62,693 nt of DNA from Candidatus Poribacteria bacterium (lineage in GTDB: Bacteria > Poribacteria > WGA-4E > WGA-3G): NCBI GenBank assembly GCA_022824265.1, contig JAJEAG010000094.1, positions 1-62,693 on the forward strand, given 5' to 3'. The notes beneath the pieces were generated by a model. That model was given only the letters and a program-made list of their open reading frames with translations. It did not search any database and had not been told where the DNA came from. Shown piece by piece: positions 16,095-23,698 of this stretch. A program made the translations under genes and the position numbers. Numbering within the stretch: the first letter of the stretch is position 1; each line of letters starts with the position of its first letter.

Positions 16095-16856
16095 TCAATC
16101 CTCTAATTCAACGACTTCACCTGTCATATCGCGATGCATTGTCGGACGGATAACCAATTCCGGTATGTTGCTCCGTGGTGGTAATGTGGCAATGAGAAGA
16201 ATTGCTTCTGAAGTCTCAGCAACATCTACCATCATTGTGCGAGCATCTGCATCGGGTGGAATAGGACGGTTATCCAGAATAGGTGTTGCTACCTCACCCG
16301 GTATTATCACACTTGCCCTAATCCCAGTGTTCTTTAAGTCGTTATTCAAAAATTCGGTGAAGTTGATTACTCCTGCCTTTGCTGCTCCATAAGCAAATCC
16401 ACTAAATGGACCAGGTGTCACCGCAGCAAGTGAGGAAATATTGATAATCGTTCCCGACTTTGCTTTTAGCATTGCAGGAACAATCGCCTGTGTGCAGAAA
16501 AATGTACCAATCAAATTGGAATCAACAACTGAACGCGTTTCTTCAGGTGTCGTGTTGAGAAGTCTTCGATTGTGTGAACTATGTCCAGCATTGTTCACAA
16601 GTATGTCTATCTTACCAAATTTCTCAAGCACATCGCTAACCGTCTGCTGAACAGCATCGTAGTCGGACACATCAAGCGAAAAACTTACTACAGTTCCACC
16701 TGCTGCCTCAATTTCAGATTTTACAGACTCTAACTTCGATTCTGTTCTACCGACAATCACTACGTTAGCACCCTGTTGCGCCATTTTGAGAGCAGCATCC
16801 TTTCCAATTCCACTTCCGCCACCTGTGATAATACACACCTGATCTTTTAATTTCAT
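16095..16856 (-). CDS. SDR family oxidoreductase
   Basis: A 253-aa classical short-chain dehydrogenase/reductase. The cofactor motif is TGGGSGIG near the N-terminus (residues 11-18), with an Arg after beta-2 (VVIVGRTES) suggesting NADP(H). The NNAGHS motif follows, then the catalytic Ser (INISSLAA) and YGAAK (Tyr and Lys). The substrate is unknown. Its ATG overlaps the TGA stop of the upstream PhyH gene by 4 bp (ATGA), so the two are translationally coupled and likely act in one pathway. It converges with the DUF3179 gene with 11 bp between the stops. Confidence 0.92.
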   Translation of the reverse strand: MKLKDQVCIITGGGSGIGKDAALKMAQQGANVVIVGRTESKLESVKSEIEAAGGTVVSFSLDVSDYDAVQQTVSDVLEKFGKIDILVNNAGHSSHNRRLLNTTPEETRSVVDSNLIGTFFCTQAIVPAMLKAKSGTIINISSLAAVTPGPFSGFAYGAAKAGVINFTEFLNNDLKNTGIRASVIIPGEVATPILDNRPIPPDADARTMMVDVAETSEAILLIATLPPRSNIPELVIRPTMHRDMTGEVVELED

Positions 16857-17689
16857 TCTACACCTCCATTTGGTAAAATACGTTTGACTGCTGATTTGAT
16901 TTCTTTTGAAAACGATTCCAGTTCATACTGATCTTCCGATATTTTATCACGATGTTCTTCAAACGGATACCCTCCCTTTCCTCCTTCATTGAAATAGACA
17001 CTTAGTTGGTATCGTTGGAATATGTTCATGCGAGGGTAATCTTCTGTCCATGGACTTGCATCGTGAAGTAGATTCGTTGAGAATACTGCGACATCACCAG
17101 CTTGCATAGGAAGCGTAATTGAGGTAGGCGGATCGTGCTGTACGGGTAATTCTACTGGTGTATGAAATAGAGATTTATGACTGCCTGGGACAAGACAAAA
17201 CCCAGTTCCTGGTGGCACATCTACTAATGCAACCCATGTCGCAATATGGTTACAATAGATATGTCCAGAAGCAGCTTGATAATCGTTGTGCGGGTTACGA
17301 AACCCTTGTGGAAACTTGAACCCGCTATCATCTCTATGAAAACGTTGGGGATAGTCGTGTTTTGTCATTAAAGTGAAGTTGTTATGAAAAAGACGTGGTG
17401 CATTCATCATCAATCCCGCTATAACCCTCATAATGTCAGGGTTCATTGCAAGGTCTTGAAATAGTTGGTGTCCGTATTGAATATGTGCAATATGTGTTTT
17501 ACACGGTTCCTGTCTTCCACGGTGTAAAGGTGGTGGGATGTCTGATTCATCAATTGTAAGCCAATGCTGAAGCACACTCACCATCTCCTCTATCTCATCT
17601 TTTGTGATCACATTCCGCAAGACAAGGAAACCGTGTAAATCAAAATACCACTTTTCCTCCTCGGTTAAAGTGGATTGAATTGTATACAT
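16853..17689 (-). CDS. phytanoyl-CoA dioxygenase (PhyH) family protein
   Basis: A 278-aa Fe(II)/2-oxoglutarate oxygenase. The metal site is His118-x-Asp120 (RFHRDDSG) and distal His209 (LLHDASPW); arginines near 220-226 can bind the co-substrate. It is only distantly similar to the PhyH protein at 2889-3761. Coupled expression with an SDR suggests a hydroxylation-then-oxidation route, but the substrate is unknown. It ends with TGA, which shows that UGA acts as a normal stop in this organism. Confidence 0.9.
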   Translation of the reverse strand: MYTIQSTLTEEEKWYFDLHGFLVLRNVITKDEIEEMVSVLQHWLTIDESDIPPPLHRGRQEPCKTHIAHIQYGHQLFQDLAMNPDIMRVIAGLMMNAPRLFHNNFTLMTKHDYPQRFHRDDSGFKFPQGFRNPHNDYQAASGHIYCNHIATWVALVDVPPGTGFCLVPGSHKSLFHTPVELPVQHDPPTSITLPMQAGDVAVFSTNLLHDASPWTEDYPRMNIFQRYQLSVYFNEGGKGGYPFEEHRDKISEDQYELESFSKEIKSAVKRILPNGGVE

Positions 17690-17782
17690 TAATTATCTCC
17701 AAAGTACTGTTTATGTTGAACAATAGATTATCAGAATTATTCAATATTTACAAGAGACGACAGTTAAGATTTAACTTTCCAC

Positions 17783-17810
17783 TTGACAAATATCTAAAAA
17801 CACCTATAAT
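17783..17810 (+). promoter_or_regulatory. sigma-70-type promoter for Gfo/Idh gene
   Basis: Perfect TTGACA (17783-17788) and TATAAT (17805-17810) with a 16-bp spacer, about 100 bp before the ATG at 17909. The divergent PhyH gene starts at 17689, so this lies in a shared 219-bp control region. Confidence 0.7.
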
Positions 17811-17908
17811 TGCAATATCTTCACATTCTGAATGATTCCAGACAAATAGATTGCTGACCTTACACAACAAGATTATCATTACAAATTATTCCTGCTAAGG
17901 AGCATTAA

Positions 17909-19162
17909 ATGTCAAAACGGATTAAGATTGGACTTATCGGATGCGGCATGATATCCGGTTCACATGTCAATGGTTATTTAGCACACCCGCAGCATGCTGA
18001 AATCGTCGCAGTTTGCGATACAGTTGATGCAAACGCTCAGCGCAGAGCAGCAGAAGTGCTTTCTGGTGCGGAAGCACGCGCTAAGACTGCATCGGAGGAA
18101 GCAAAAAAAGCAGATTCAGCAGAAGCACGCGAAACTTTAACAGAAAACGCTGCACGTTGGGCAGAATATAAAGATAACGGTGTTGAAATATTCAGTGATT
18201 TCAATAAAATGTTGAAATCGGTTGAATTAGATGCCGTTAGTCTTGCAACACCTCCCTTTTTCCATGAAGAACCTACAGTTGCAGCTGCAAAGGCTGGAAA
18301 GCATGTTTTCTGTGAAAAACCGATGGCGCGTACAGCGACTGAAGCAAGAAACATGCGCGAAGCATGTGATAAAGCGGGAGTGAAACTTGCTTATCAGAGT
18401 GGAGGTACTTGTCTCAATAAAACGAGTTACGCTATTCGAGAGGCAGTTACTTCTGGATTAATAGGAGACGTACACTATGGTCGGTTGACAAGTTACCGTC
18501 TACGTGGAAGACCTAATGTTGACATGTTTGGATTCGGTAAATGGTTCCTCAATTCTGCATACAGTGGTGGTGGTACGACCTATGACACAGGTGTCTACGA
18601 TATAAACCGTTCTATCTATCTACTCGGCTCCCCGCAACCCACTACAATCAGCGGAATAGCATATCGTGGCATGCCTCCAGAATACACTGGTGAAGAAATT
18701 AACGATGTTGAAGAATTCGTTTCCGTGTTTGTTCGTTTTACAAATGGTATGTCCTTTACTTATGAACATGGATGGTCAAGTAATATGGCAGGACAACCAC
18801 AAGGCATCTTTATTTTCGGTTCTAAAGGATCATTCAGTGGTGATAAACTTTTCCTTGAAAAAGGGAAATGGGATACCGATGACAAAGGTAACCGTAGACG
18901 TTATCAAGGCAACCTTGAAGAAACACCGTTAGAGCTGCCTGATAAATCCTTCCCTGATAAGTTCCGTGATTTTCTTGACGCATGCAATAGTGATGCACAG
19001 CCTGCAAGCAATGGTGATATTGGTCAGAAGGTTACTGAAATAATGAGCGGCGCGCTTTTATCTGCCAAACTCCGTCGTGAAATCAGTGTAGAAGAACTTT
19101 ATGAAATAGAAGCACTCCGCACTGAACCGACACCAGGATGGCCTATCAAAGCGGGAATATAA
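17909..19162 (+). CDS. Gfo/Idh/MocA family oxidoreductase
   Basis: A 417-aa NAD(P)-dependent oxidoreductase. The Rossmann motif is GLIGCGMISGSH (residues about 8-19), and the EKP motif with its catalytic-region Lys is CEKPMARTA. The C-terminal alpha/beta domain spans about 160-390. A helical insertion rich in Ala and Glu (about residues 47-87) separates the early strands of the nucleotide domain and is longer than usual. Members oxidise or reduce sugars and inositols. The ATG follows CTAAGGAGC. It is followed by apt 27 bp later on the same strand. Confidence 0.9.
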   Translation: MSKRIKIGLIGCGMISGSHVNGYLAHPQHAEIVAVCDTVDANAQRRAAEVLSGAEARAKTASEEAKKADSAEARETLTENAARWAEYKDNGVEIFSDFNKMLKSVELDAVSLATPPFFHEEPTVAAAKAGKHVFCEKPMARTATEARNMREACDKAGVKLAYQSGGTCLNKTSYAIREAVTSGLIGDVHYGRLTSYRLRGRPNVDMFGFGKWFLNSAYSGGGTTYDTGVYDINRSIYLLGSPQPTTISGIAYRGMPPEYTGEEINDVEEFVSVFVRFTNGMSFTYEHGWSSNMAGQPQGIFIFGSKGSFSGDKLFLEKGKWDTDDKGNRRRYQGNLEETPLELPDKSFPDKFRDFLDACNSDAQPASNGDIGQKVTEIMSGALLSAKLRREISVEELYEIEALRTEPTPGWPIKAGI

Positions 19163-19189
19163 GTACACATTTAGGAGTAACCTTATACA

Positions 19190-19714
19190 ATGGATAATTT
19201 GTCAAAATTTGTCCGAAATATACCTGACTATCCGATACCTGGTATTATTTTTAAAGACATCACACCACTTTTAGGGAATGCCCCTGTTTTTAACGCTGTA
19301 ATTGAGGTATATGCAAACCATTACAAAAATGAAGCAATTGACGTTATTGTAGGTCCTGAAGCAAGGGGGTTTATTTTTGCTTCAGCACTTGCTTATCGGA
19401 TGGGAACTGGCTTTGCACCTGTTCGTAAAGAGGGAAAGTTACCGTACGATACATATCAAGTGACCTATGACCTTGAATATGGAACTGATACATTAACTAT
19501 ACATCAAGACGCTTTTCCAAAAGGGAGTCGCATACTTATATGTGACGATCTCTTAGCTACGGGTGGAACACTCGCAGCAACAATTGAACTTGTTGAAAAA
19601 CTTGGTGGAGACATTGTAGGTATCGCCCTTTTAATAGAACTACCGGAACTTAATGGACGAGAAAAAATTGGGAATATTCCTATTTTTTCTATCTTTGAAT
19701 TTGGCGATCCGTAA
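19190..19714 (+). CDS. apt: adenine phosphoribosyltransferase
   Basis: A 174-aa purine-salvage enzyme that makes AMP from adenine and PRPP. The N-terminus reads IPDYPIPGIIFKDITPLL, typical of Apt, and the PRPP-binding loop is ILICDDLLATGGT (residues about 121-133). The GPEARGFIF motif also matches. The length fits the family (about 170). It follows the Gfo/Idh gene with a short gap behind TTTAGGAGTAA; co-transcription is likely although no metabolic link is apparent. The 260-bp stretch after it (19715-19974) shows no gene that I can support. Confidence 0.96.
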   Translation: MDNLSKFVRNIPDYPIPGIIFKDITPLLGNAPVFNAVIEVYANHYKNEAIDVIVGPEARGFIFASALAYRMGTGFAPVRKEGKLPYDTYQVTYDLEYGTDTLTIHQDAFPKGSRILICDDLLATGGTLAATIELVEKLGGDIVGIALLIELPELNGREKIGNIPIFSIFEFGDP

Positions 19715-19974
19715 GCGAATTGAAGTGCTCCTTAATGTACCGACACAGGTTAGTTTATTACATAAGGATAATTGGTTTCCCGGAAGGGATTCAATTATTC
19801 CTATACTTTTTTATTGTTTTATGGTAGGTACTATATCTACTACATAGAAAAACTAATTAATTACAGAAAAATCTGCAATATGCTATTAACTTTATCAATT
19901 TAAGGTTTATATTTTTGTTTTATTAAAAGTTGTCGCAAATGACAGATGCCTTGAAAAGGGAGAGGGGCTTCTTC

Positions 19975-20637
19975 ATGAAATTGAAATGTCTATTGACAGG
20001 AGCAAAATGTCCACCTTACTCACATGATGGCGTATTCCAGCCAGATAACGCAACAATTACAGGTCTTTTACCTGATTTGCGTCGGTGCGCGAACTGTATA
20101 GCTTATGAATCACCAACGCTCCCTGCATTCCGAGACGATTTATTACAAATCGCTTCAATTACACTCATACAAAAAGGACCCGAGTACAATCCTACACATA
20201 AAAGCGGGGCAAGTTTTGGAACTTTCATCCGTCCTCGAATATGTGGAAGTTTGATGTATGCAAAACGCAGAGAACTCAAATACTTAACACGGGAAACCCC
20301 TGAATCCTATATGATATCAGATGACAATGGATTACTAAATATAGAGGACAAGAAAGAGAAAGATCTTATTGAGAATTATCCTGATACCAATGCAGAATAT
20401 TTTGTAGATGAACTCGTTTGGAAGGTCTCTGTAACCAATTTTGAGAAAGCCCTACCCCAACTCCTCAAATCATTGACGCACCGTGAACAACAGGTTTTCT
20501 CCTACATTCGCGAGGACATGCCGAAGTGTGAAATTGCTAAGATAATGAAACTTAGTCCCCCGCGAATCAGTCAGTTGGCACGAAATGTAGAACAGAAATT
20601 GCGTGATGCATGCCAAAGGTTCGGGTTAATTGAATAG
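19975..20637 (+). CDS. sigma-70 family RNA polymerase sigma factor with N-terminal Cys motifs
   Basis: The C-terminal region 4 is clear: LTHREQQVFSYI, then CEIAKIMKLSPPRISQLARN, a helix-turn-helix for -35 recognition. The middle (FGTFIRPRICGSLMYAKRR) resembles region 2 of FliA/SigB-like factors. The N-terminal 45 residues carry Cys5-x6-Cys12 and Cys38-x2-Cys41, which could bind a metal or sense redox state; this is unusual for the family. The ATG at 19975 follows GGGAGAGGGG; ATG at 19939 or TTG at 19930 would add 12 to 15 residues but have no binding site. A STAS-domain gene lies downstream, suggesting partner-switch control, although no anti-sigma kinase gene is seen here. Confidence 0.8.
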   Translation: MKLKCLLTGAKCPPYSHDGVFQPDNATITGLLPDLRRCANCIAYESPTLPAFRDDLLQIASITLIQKGPEYNPTHKSGASFGTFIRPRICGSLMYAKRRELKYLTRETPESYMISDDNGLLNIEDKKEKDLIENYPDTNAEYFVDELVWKVSVTNFEKALPQLLKSLTHREQQVFSYIREDMPKCEIAKIMKLSPPRISQLARNVEQKLRDACQRFGLIE

Positions 20638-21102
20638 TCCCAAAAACGAGTAACTACAACCCACTATAACAGGGTATATGTGTTCATTCTATTTTTAGAA
20701 TTATCAAGATTCATCTTTAGAGTCGATTGACCTGCCAGCACAACAACTGGCACGTAATCATCTCTTCTTGTTTGATCGCACAATACGTTCCAATAAATAC
20801 CCATATTGTATTCTCCGTATTCTCCAGGAATGCTATACGTGCATTCATTGTTTTGCTTCATAAATCAATCATACCAAAGCAAGATTAACCCACCGATCCC
20901 GCTTTTTTCTCACATTTCACAAGATCTCTTAGAGAATTTTCAGGAATAATCCACAATTCGCTATTAACTTTTCCGAATTAAGACATATATATAATATATG
21001 ACCTTGAATTTATATAAATGTCTTTATATTACTTTTTTATTGCAGAGAGGTGTCCATAAACCAATATAACTGTAATAAAGCCTACGTGAGAAGGAGTATT
21101 CT
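20638..21102. other. intergenic region between sigma factor and STAS genes
   Basis: This 465-bp stretch is AT-rich. A 65-codon minus-strand frame (20664-20861) has no good ribosome-binding site and no recognised family, so I do not call it a gene. The region around 20985-21000 has a TATAAT-rich stretch that could hold the promoter of the STAS gene. Confidence 0.5.
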
Positions 21103-21453
21103 ATGTCCACCACGTTCCATCAGAAAGATGGAATTCTAATTCTTGAACCGAGTAGCAAAATTATAGGGGACGCTATACCAGAATTACAAGAAATCTTAAT
21201 AACCCATATAGATAAAACTGAAACACCTTATATCCTTATTAACCTTAAACGTGTTCATAAAATGGATAGTGCGGGACTTGGGGCATTCATCTCAATCTAT
21301 AAGATGGTAAGGGCAAAAGGAGGACGCATCGCAATTATCAATGTAGATAAAAATATCAAAAATTTGATTGTCAAAAGTCGACTTATCAACATATTCGAGC
21401 ATTTCAGCACAGAGGATTCAGCGGTCAAGGCATTTTCAAATCACTACTATTAG
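21103..21453 (+). CDS. STAS-domain anti-sigma factor antagonist
   Basis: A 116-aa SpoIIAA/RsbV-like protein. The conserved phosphorylation loop is present as MDSAGLGAF, with Ser at about residue 66. Such proteins, when not phosphorylated, bind an anti-sigma kinase and free the sigma factor. The ATG follows GAGAAGGAGT. The nearest candidate target is the sigma factor 465 bp upstream on the same strand. No RsbW-type kinase is in the window, so the partner must be coded elsewhere or the protein works in another switch. Confidence 0.92.
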   Translation: MSTTFHQKDGILILEPSSKIIGDAIPELQEILITHIDKTETPYILINLKRVHKMDSAGLGAFISIYKMVRAKGGRIAIINVDKNIKNLIVKSRLINIFEHFSTEDSAVKAFSNHYY

Positions 21454-21464
21454 GATTATATATA

Positions 21465-21530
21465 ATGTTGTTAGGTATTATTGTTATTGGATTGCTGGTG
21501 TTACTCGGTATTTTTATACGAAGTTTTTAA
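21465..21530 (+). CDS. possible 21-aa hydrophobic membrane peptide
   Basis: ATG at 21465 opens a 21-codon frame whose product is MLLGIIVIGLLVLLGIFIRS plus F, a single membrane-spanning segment ending in a positively charged tail. TAGGA lies 9 nt before the ATG, and the frame starts only 11 bp after the STAS stop. Small membrane peptides of this form exist, but a frame this short can arise by chance, so this is tentative. Confidence 0.35.
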   Translation: MLLGIIVIGLLVLLGIFIRSF

Positions 21531-21646
21531 TCTATCAAGTACTCTGGCATGTCCTCAACTAATTCAAATATGCTGCTTCTACCGAGAATAACACAAGGAG
21601 AAGGTTAAAGCAGGCAATCTTAAATTATACGGATGTTTATATTCAG

Positions 21647-21686
21647 ACAGGTAGGTAACCGTTTAGTTATCCACCTGTACTTTTTT
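21647..21686 (+). terminator. rho-independent terminator
   Basis: An inverted repeat (ACAGGT at 21647-21652 pairing with ACCTGT at 21673-21678, extended by further partly matched pairs including GTAAC/GTTAT) followed by a run of six T at 21681-21686. It would end the STAS transcript. The rest of 21531-21967 shows nothing that I recognise. Confidence 0.65.
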
Positions 21687-21967
21687 GTTAGGGACAATGA
21701 CCAAAACAGTACTTGATAAAGTATGATTCCTATAACGCTTTTAAGATATTGCCATATCTACCCATCACTGATTAATATACAACGCGACATTCAAATTACT
21801 TCACCTAATAACTCAGTTTAGGTGATTATCACAATGAATTTAAGGTTGACAATTACACCTTAATTCTGTATCCTTTTATAATAGTATATATACAGATGTT
21901 CACGGAAATAGAAGATAAAATGGGGTTGTAATACCTTGAAAAAACAGAATGATATGGAGGAACAGAT

Positions 21968-22816
21968 GTGAAAAGTTTTGAGTTTTTTGAACCAACCACC
22001 CTTGCCGAAGCGTCCAACTTGTTTGCCCAAGAACACGCGCAGCTCCTTGCAGGTGGAACAGACCTTGTTATCGGAATGAAGGCATACACCGAAACACCAG
22101 AAACCGTAATAAGTCTACAGAAAATACCGGGATTGGATGGAATTACTACTGATAACGATAAAAGCATTTCTATTGGAGCGATGACGAAAGTAAGACAAGT
22201 AGAGTTATCTGAGGATATACAGCAATACCACACAGCATTAGCGGAAGGTGCGTCAGAAATAGGCTCAATACAAATACGCAACCTCGCGACTATCGGTGGT
22301 AACATTGCCCATGCCTCGCCTGCTGCAGACACAGTCGCAGGTTTGCTTGTTGCTGACGCACAGGTCGATATCGCAAGTGCTGATGGTGAACGATCTGTAC
22401 CGATTAATGAACTTTTCACAGGACCGGGGCAAACAGTCCTAAAACCAGGTGAGATAATAACACAATTCCGACTTCCGAATCCGGTATCTGGTTCTCACTA
22501 TATTAAGCATAAAATACGCGAAGTCATGGATTTAGCATTTATCGGTGTTGCTTCAGCTGTCAATGTGCAAAACGGTGTAATTAAAGAAGCACGGATTGGA
22601 CTCGCTGCTGTTGCACCAACGCCAATTCGAGCAACAGAAGCAGAGAATCTTCTAAGCGGAAAAATACCCACACCAGAACTATTGGCACAAGCAGGTGAAG
22701 CCGCAGCAGCAGCAACCAGTCCGATATCAGACTTAAGATGTTCTGCTGAACACCGCAAAGAAATGGTTGATGTCCTAACAAGACGAACACTTCAAAATGC
22801 CTTGGACAGAGTATAA
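21968..22816 (+). CDS. molybdenum hydroxylase FAD-binding subunit (second operon)
   Basis: A 282-aa CoxM-type subunit. FAD motifs are LAGGTDLVIG (residues about 30-39) and IGGNIAHASPAADT. The start is GTG at 21968, 7 nt after GGAGG; the overlapping ATG two bases earlier meets a stop at once. It begins the second operon (FAD, Fe-S, zinc ribbon, Mo subunits). It is clearly related to the subunit at 11994-12872 but not a recent copy. Confidence 0.94.
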   Translation: MKSFEFFEPTTLAEASNLFAQEHAQLLAGGTDLVIGMKAYTETPETVISLQKIPGLDGITTDNDKSISIGAMTKVRQVELSEDIQQYHTALAEGASEIGSIQIRNLATIGGNIAHASPAADTVAGLLVADAQVDIASADGERSVPINELFTGPGQTVLKPGEIITQFRLPNPVSGSHYIKHKIREVMDLAFIGVASAVNVQNGVIKEARIGLAAVAPTPIRATEAENLLSGKIPTPELLAQAGEAAAAATSPISDLRCSAEHRKEMVDVLTRRTLQNALDRV

Positions 22817-22886
22817 AGGCAATATCATTCATATTTTAAAGTGAATACTGAGTCTCGTACTTCACATGTATGTTAAGGAGAAAAAT

Positions 22887-23366
22887 ATGGCAAAACACCC
22901 TGTCAGTCTAAAAGTTAATGGCGATGAACACGATTTACTCATTGAACCACGCAAAACATTACTCGCGGTACTTCGTGATACAATCGGTTTGACAGGAACG
23001 AAAGAAGGATGTAGCACAGGAGATTGTGGTGCATGTACTGTTATCGTTGATGGAAAAGCTGTCACGTCTTGTATGGTACTTGGAGTCACCGCATCTGGAA
23101 AAGAGATTACGACAATTGAAGGTTTAGCAAGCGACGGTGAACTTCACCCTATACAACAAGCATTTATTGATACAGGCGGTTATCAGTGCGGTTTTTGTAC
23201 CCCAGGCTTTATTATGGCATCAAAAGCACTTGTAGATGAAAATCCTGACCGAACGGAAGAGGAATTTAGATTCGCGCTTGGTGGCAATATTTGCCGTTGT
23301 ACAGGGTACACAAAAATACTTGAGGCAGTACTACAAGCCGCTGAAGAGATACGAACCGATTCATAG
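22887..23366 (+). CDS. molybdenum hydroxylase [2Fe-2S] subunit (second operon)
   Basis: A 159-aa CoxS-type subunit with CSTGDCGAC and a later Cys (VTSC) for the first cluster and CGFCTPGF with ICRCTGY for the second. The frame is open from 22866, but the ATG at 22887 follows TAAGGAGAAAAAT and matches the length of its homolog at 11431-11901. It carries electrons between the Mo and FAD subunits. Confidence 0.95.
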   Translation: MAKHPVSLKVNGDEHDLLIEPRKTLLAVLRDTIGLTGTKEGCSTGDCGACTVIVDGKAVTSCMVLGVTASGKEITTIEGLASDGELHPIQQAFIDTGGYQCGFCTPGFIMASKALVDENPDRTEEEFRFALGGNICRCTGYTKILEAVLQAAEEIRTDS

Positions 23367-23409
23367 ACAATAAGCAGAAGAACTCTGCACTAAGGAATAA
23401 GGAGAAAAC

Positions 23410-23649
23410 ATGGCTAAAACACATCGAGGATCAGGCATCAGACACCTTTATATTGATCCGAATGGAACTGTCCATGAAGGATTATATAACAACGGACGTG
23501 GGACATGTCCCGCTTGTGGACGGACAGGTGTCAAGGTGCTATATGCACGAGAAGTTGATGAAACTTCAGTAAATGTATGCAAAAGATGTAACACTGCTAT
23601 TGGGCGCGGGAAAATAGAAATTCCCACAGCCACCGCAGCTGCAGGATAG
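23410..23649 (+). CDS. small zinc-ribbon protein within Mo-hydroxylase operon
   Basis: A 79-aa protein with four cysteines in two CxxC pairs: Cys33-Pro-Ala-Cys36 and Cys57-Lys-Arg-Cys60, as in a zinc ribbon. The N-terminal half (YIDPNGTVHEGLYNNG) has beta character; the tail is rich in Thr and Ala. AAGGAGAAAAC precedes the ATG. It lies between the Fe-S and Mo subunit genes with gaps of 43 and 49 bp, which strongly suggests that it is part of the operon and may be a subunit or maturation factor. I know of no such component in characterised enzymes of this family, and the first operon lacks it. Confidence 0.8.
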   Translation: MAKTHRGSGIRHLYIDPNGTVHEGLYNNGRGTCPACGRTGVKVLYAREVDETSVNVCKRCNTAIGRGKIEIPTATAAAG

Positions 23650-23698
23650 TAACCACATACCATCTTAATACAAGACATTATATAGAAAGGAGAATTGC

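Noticed and set aside
20664-20861. Minus-strand 65-codon frame
   Set aside because: No convincing ribosome-binding site or family and no operon context; the frame could be chance.
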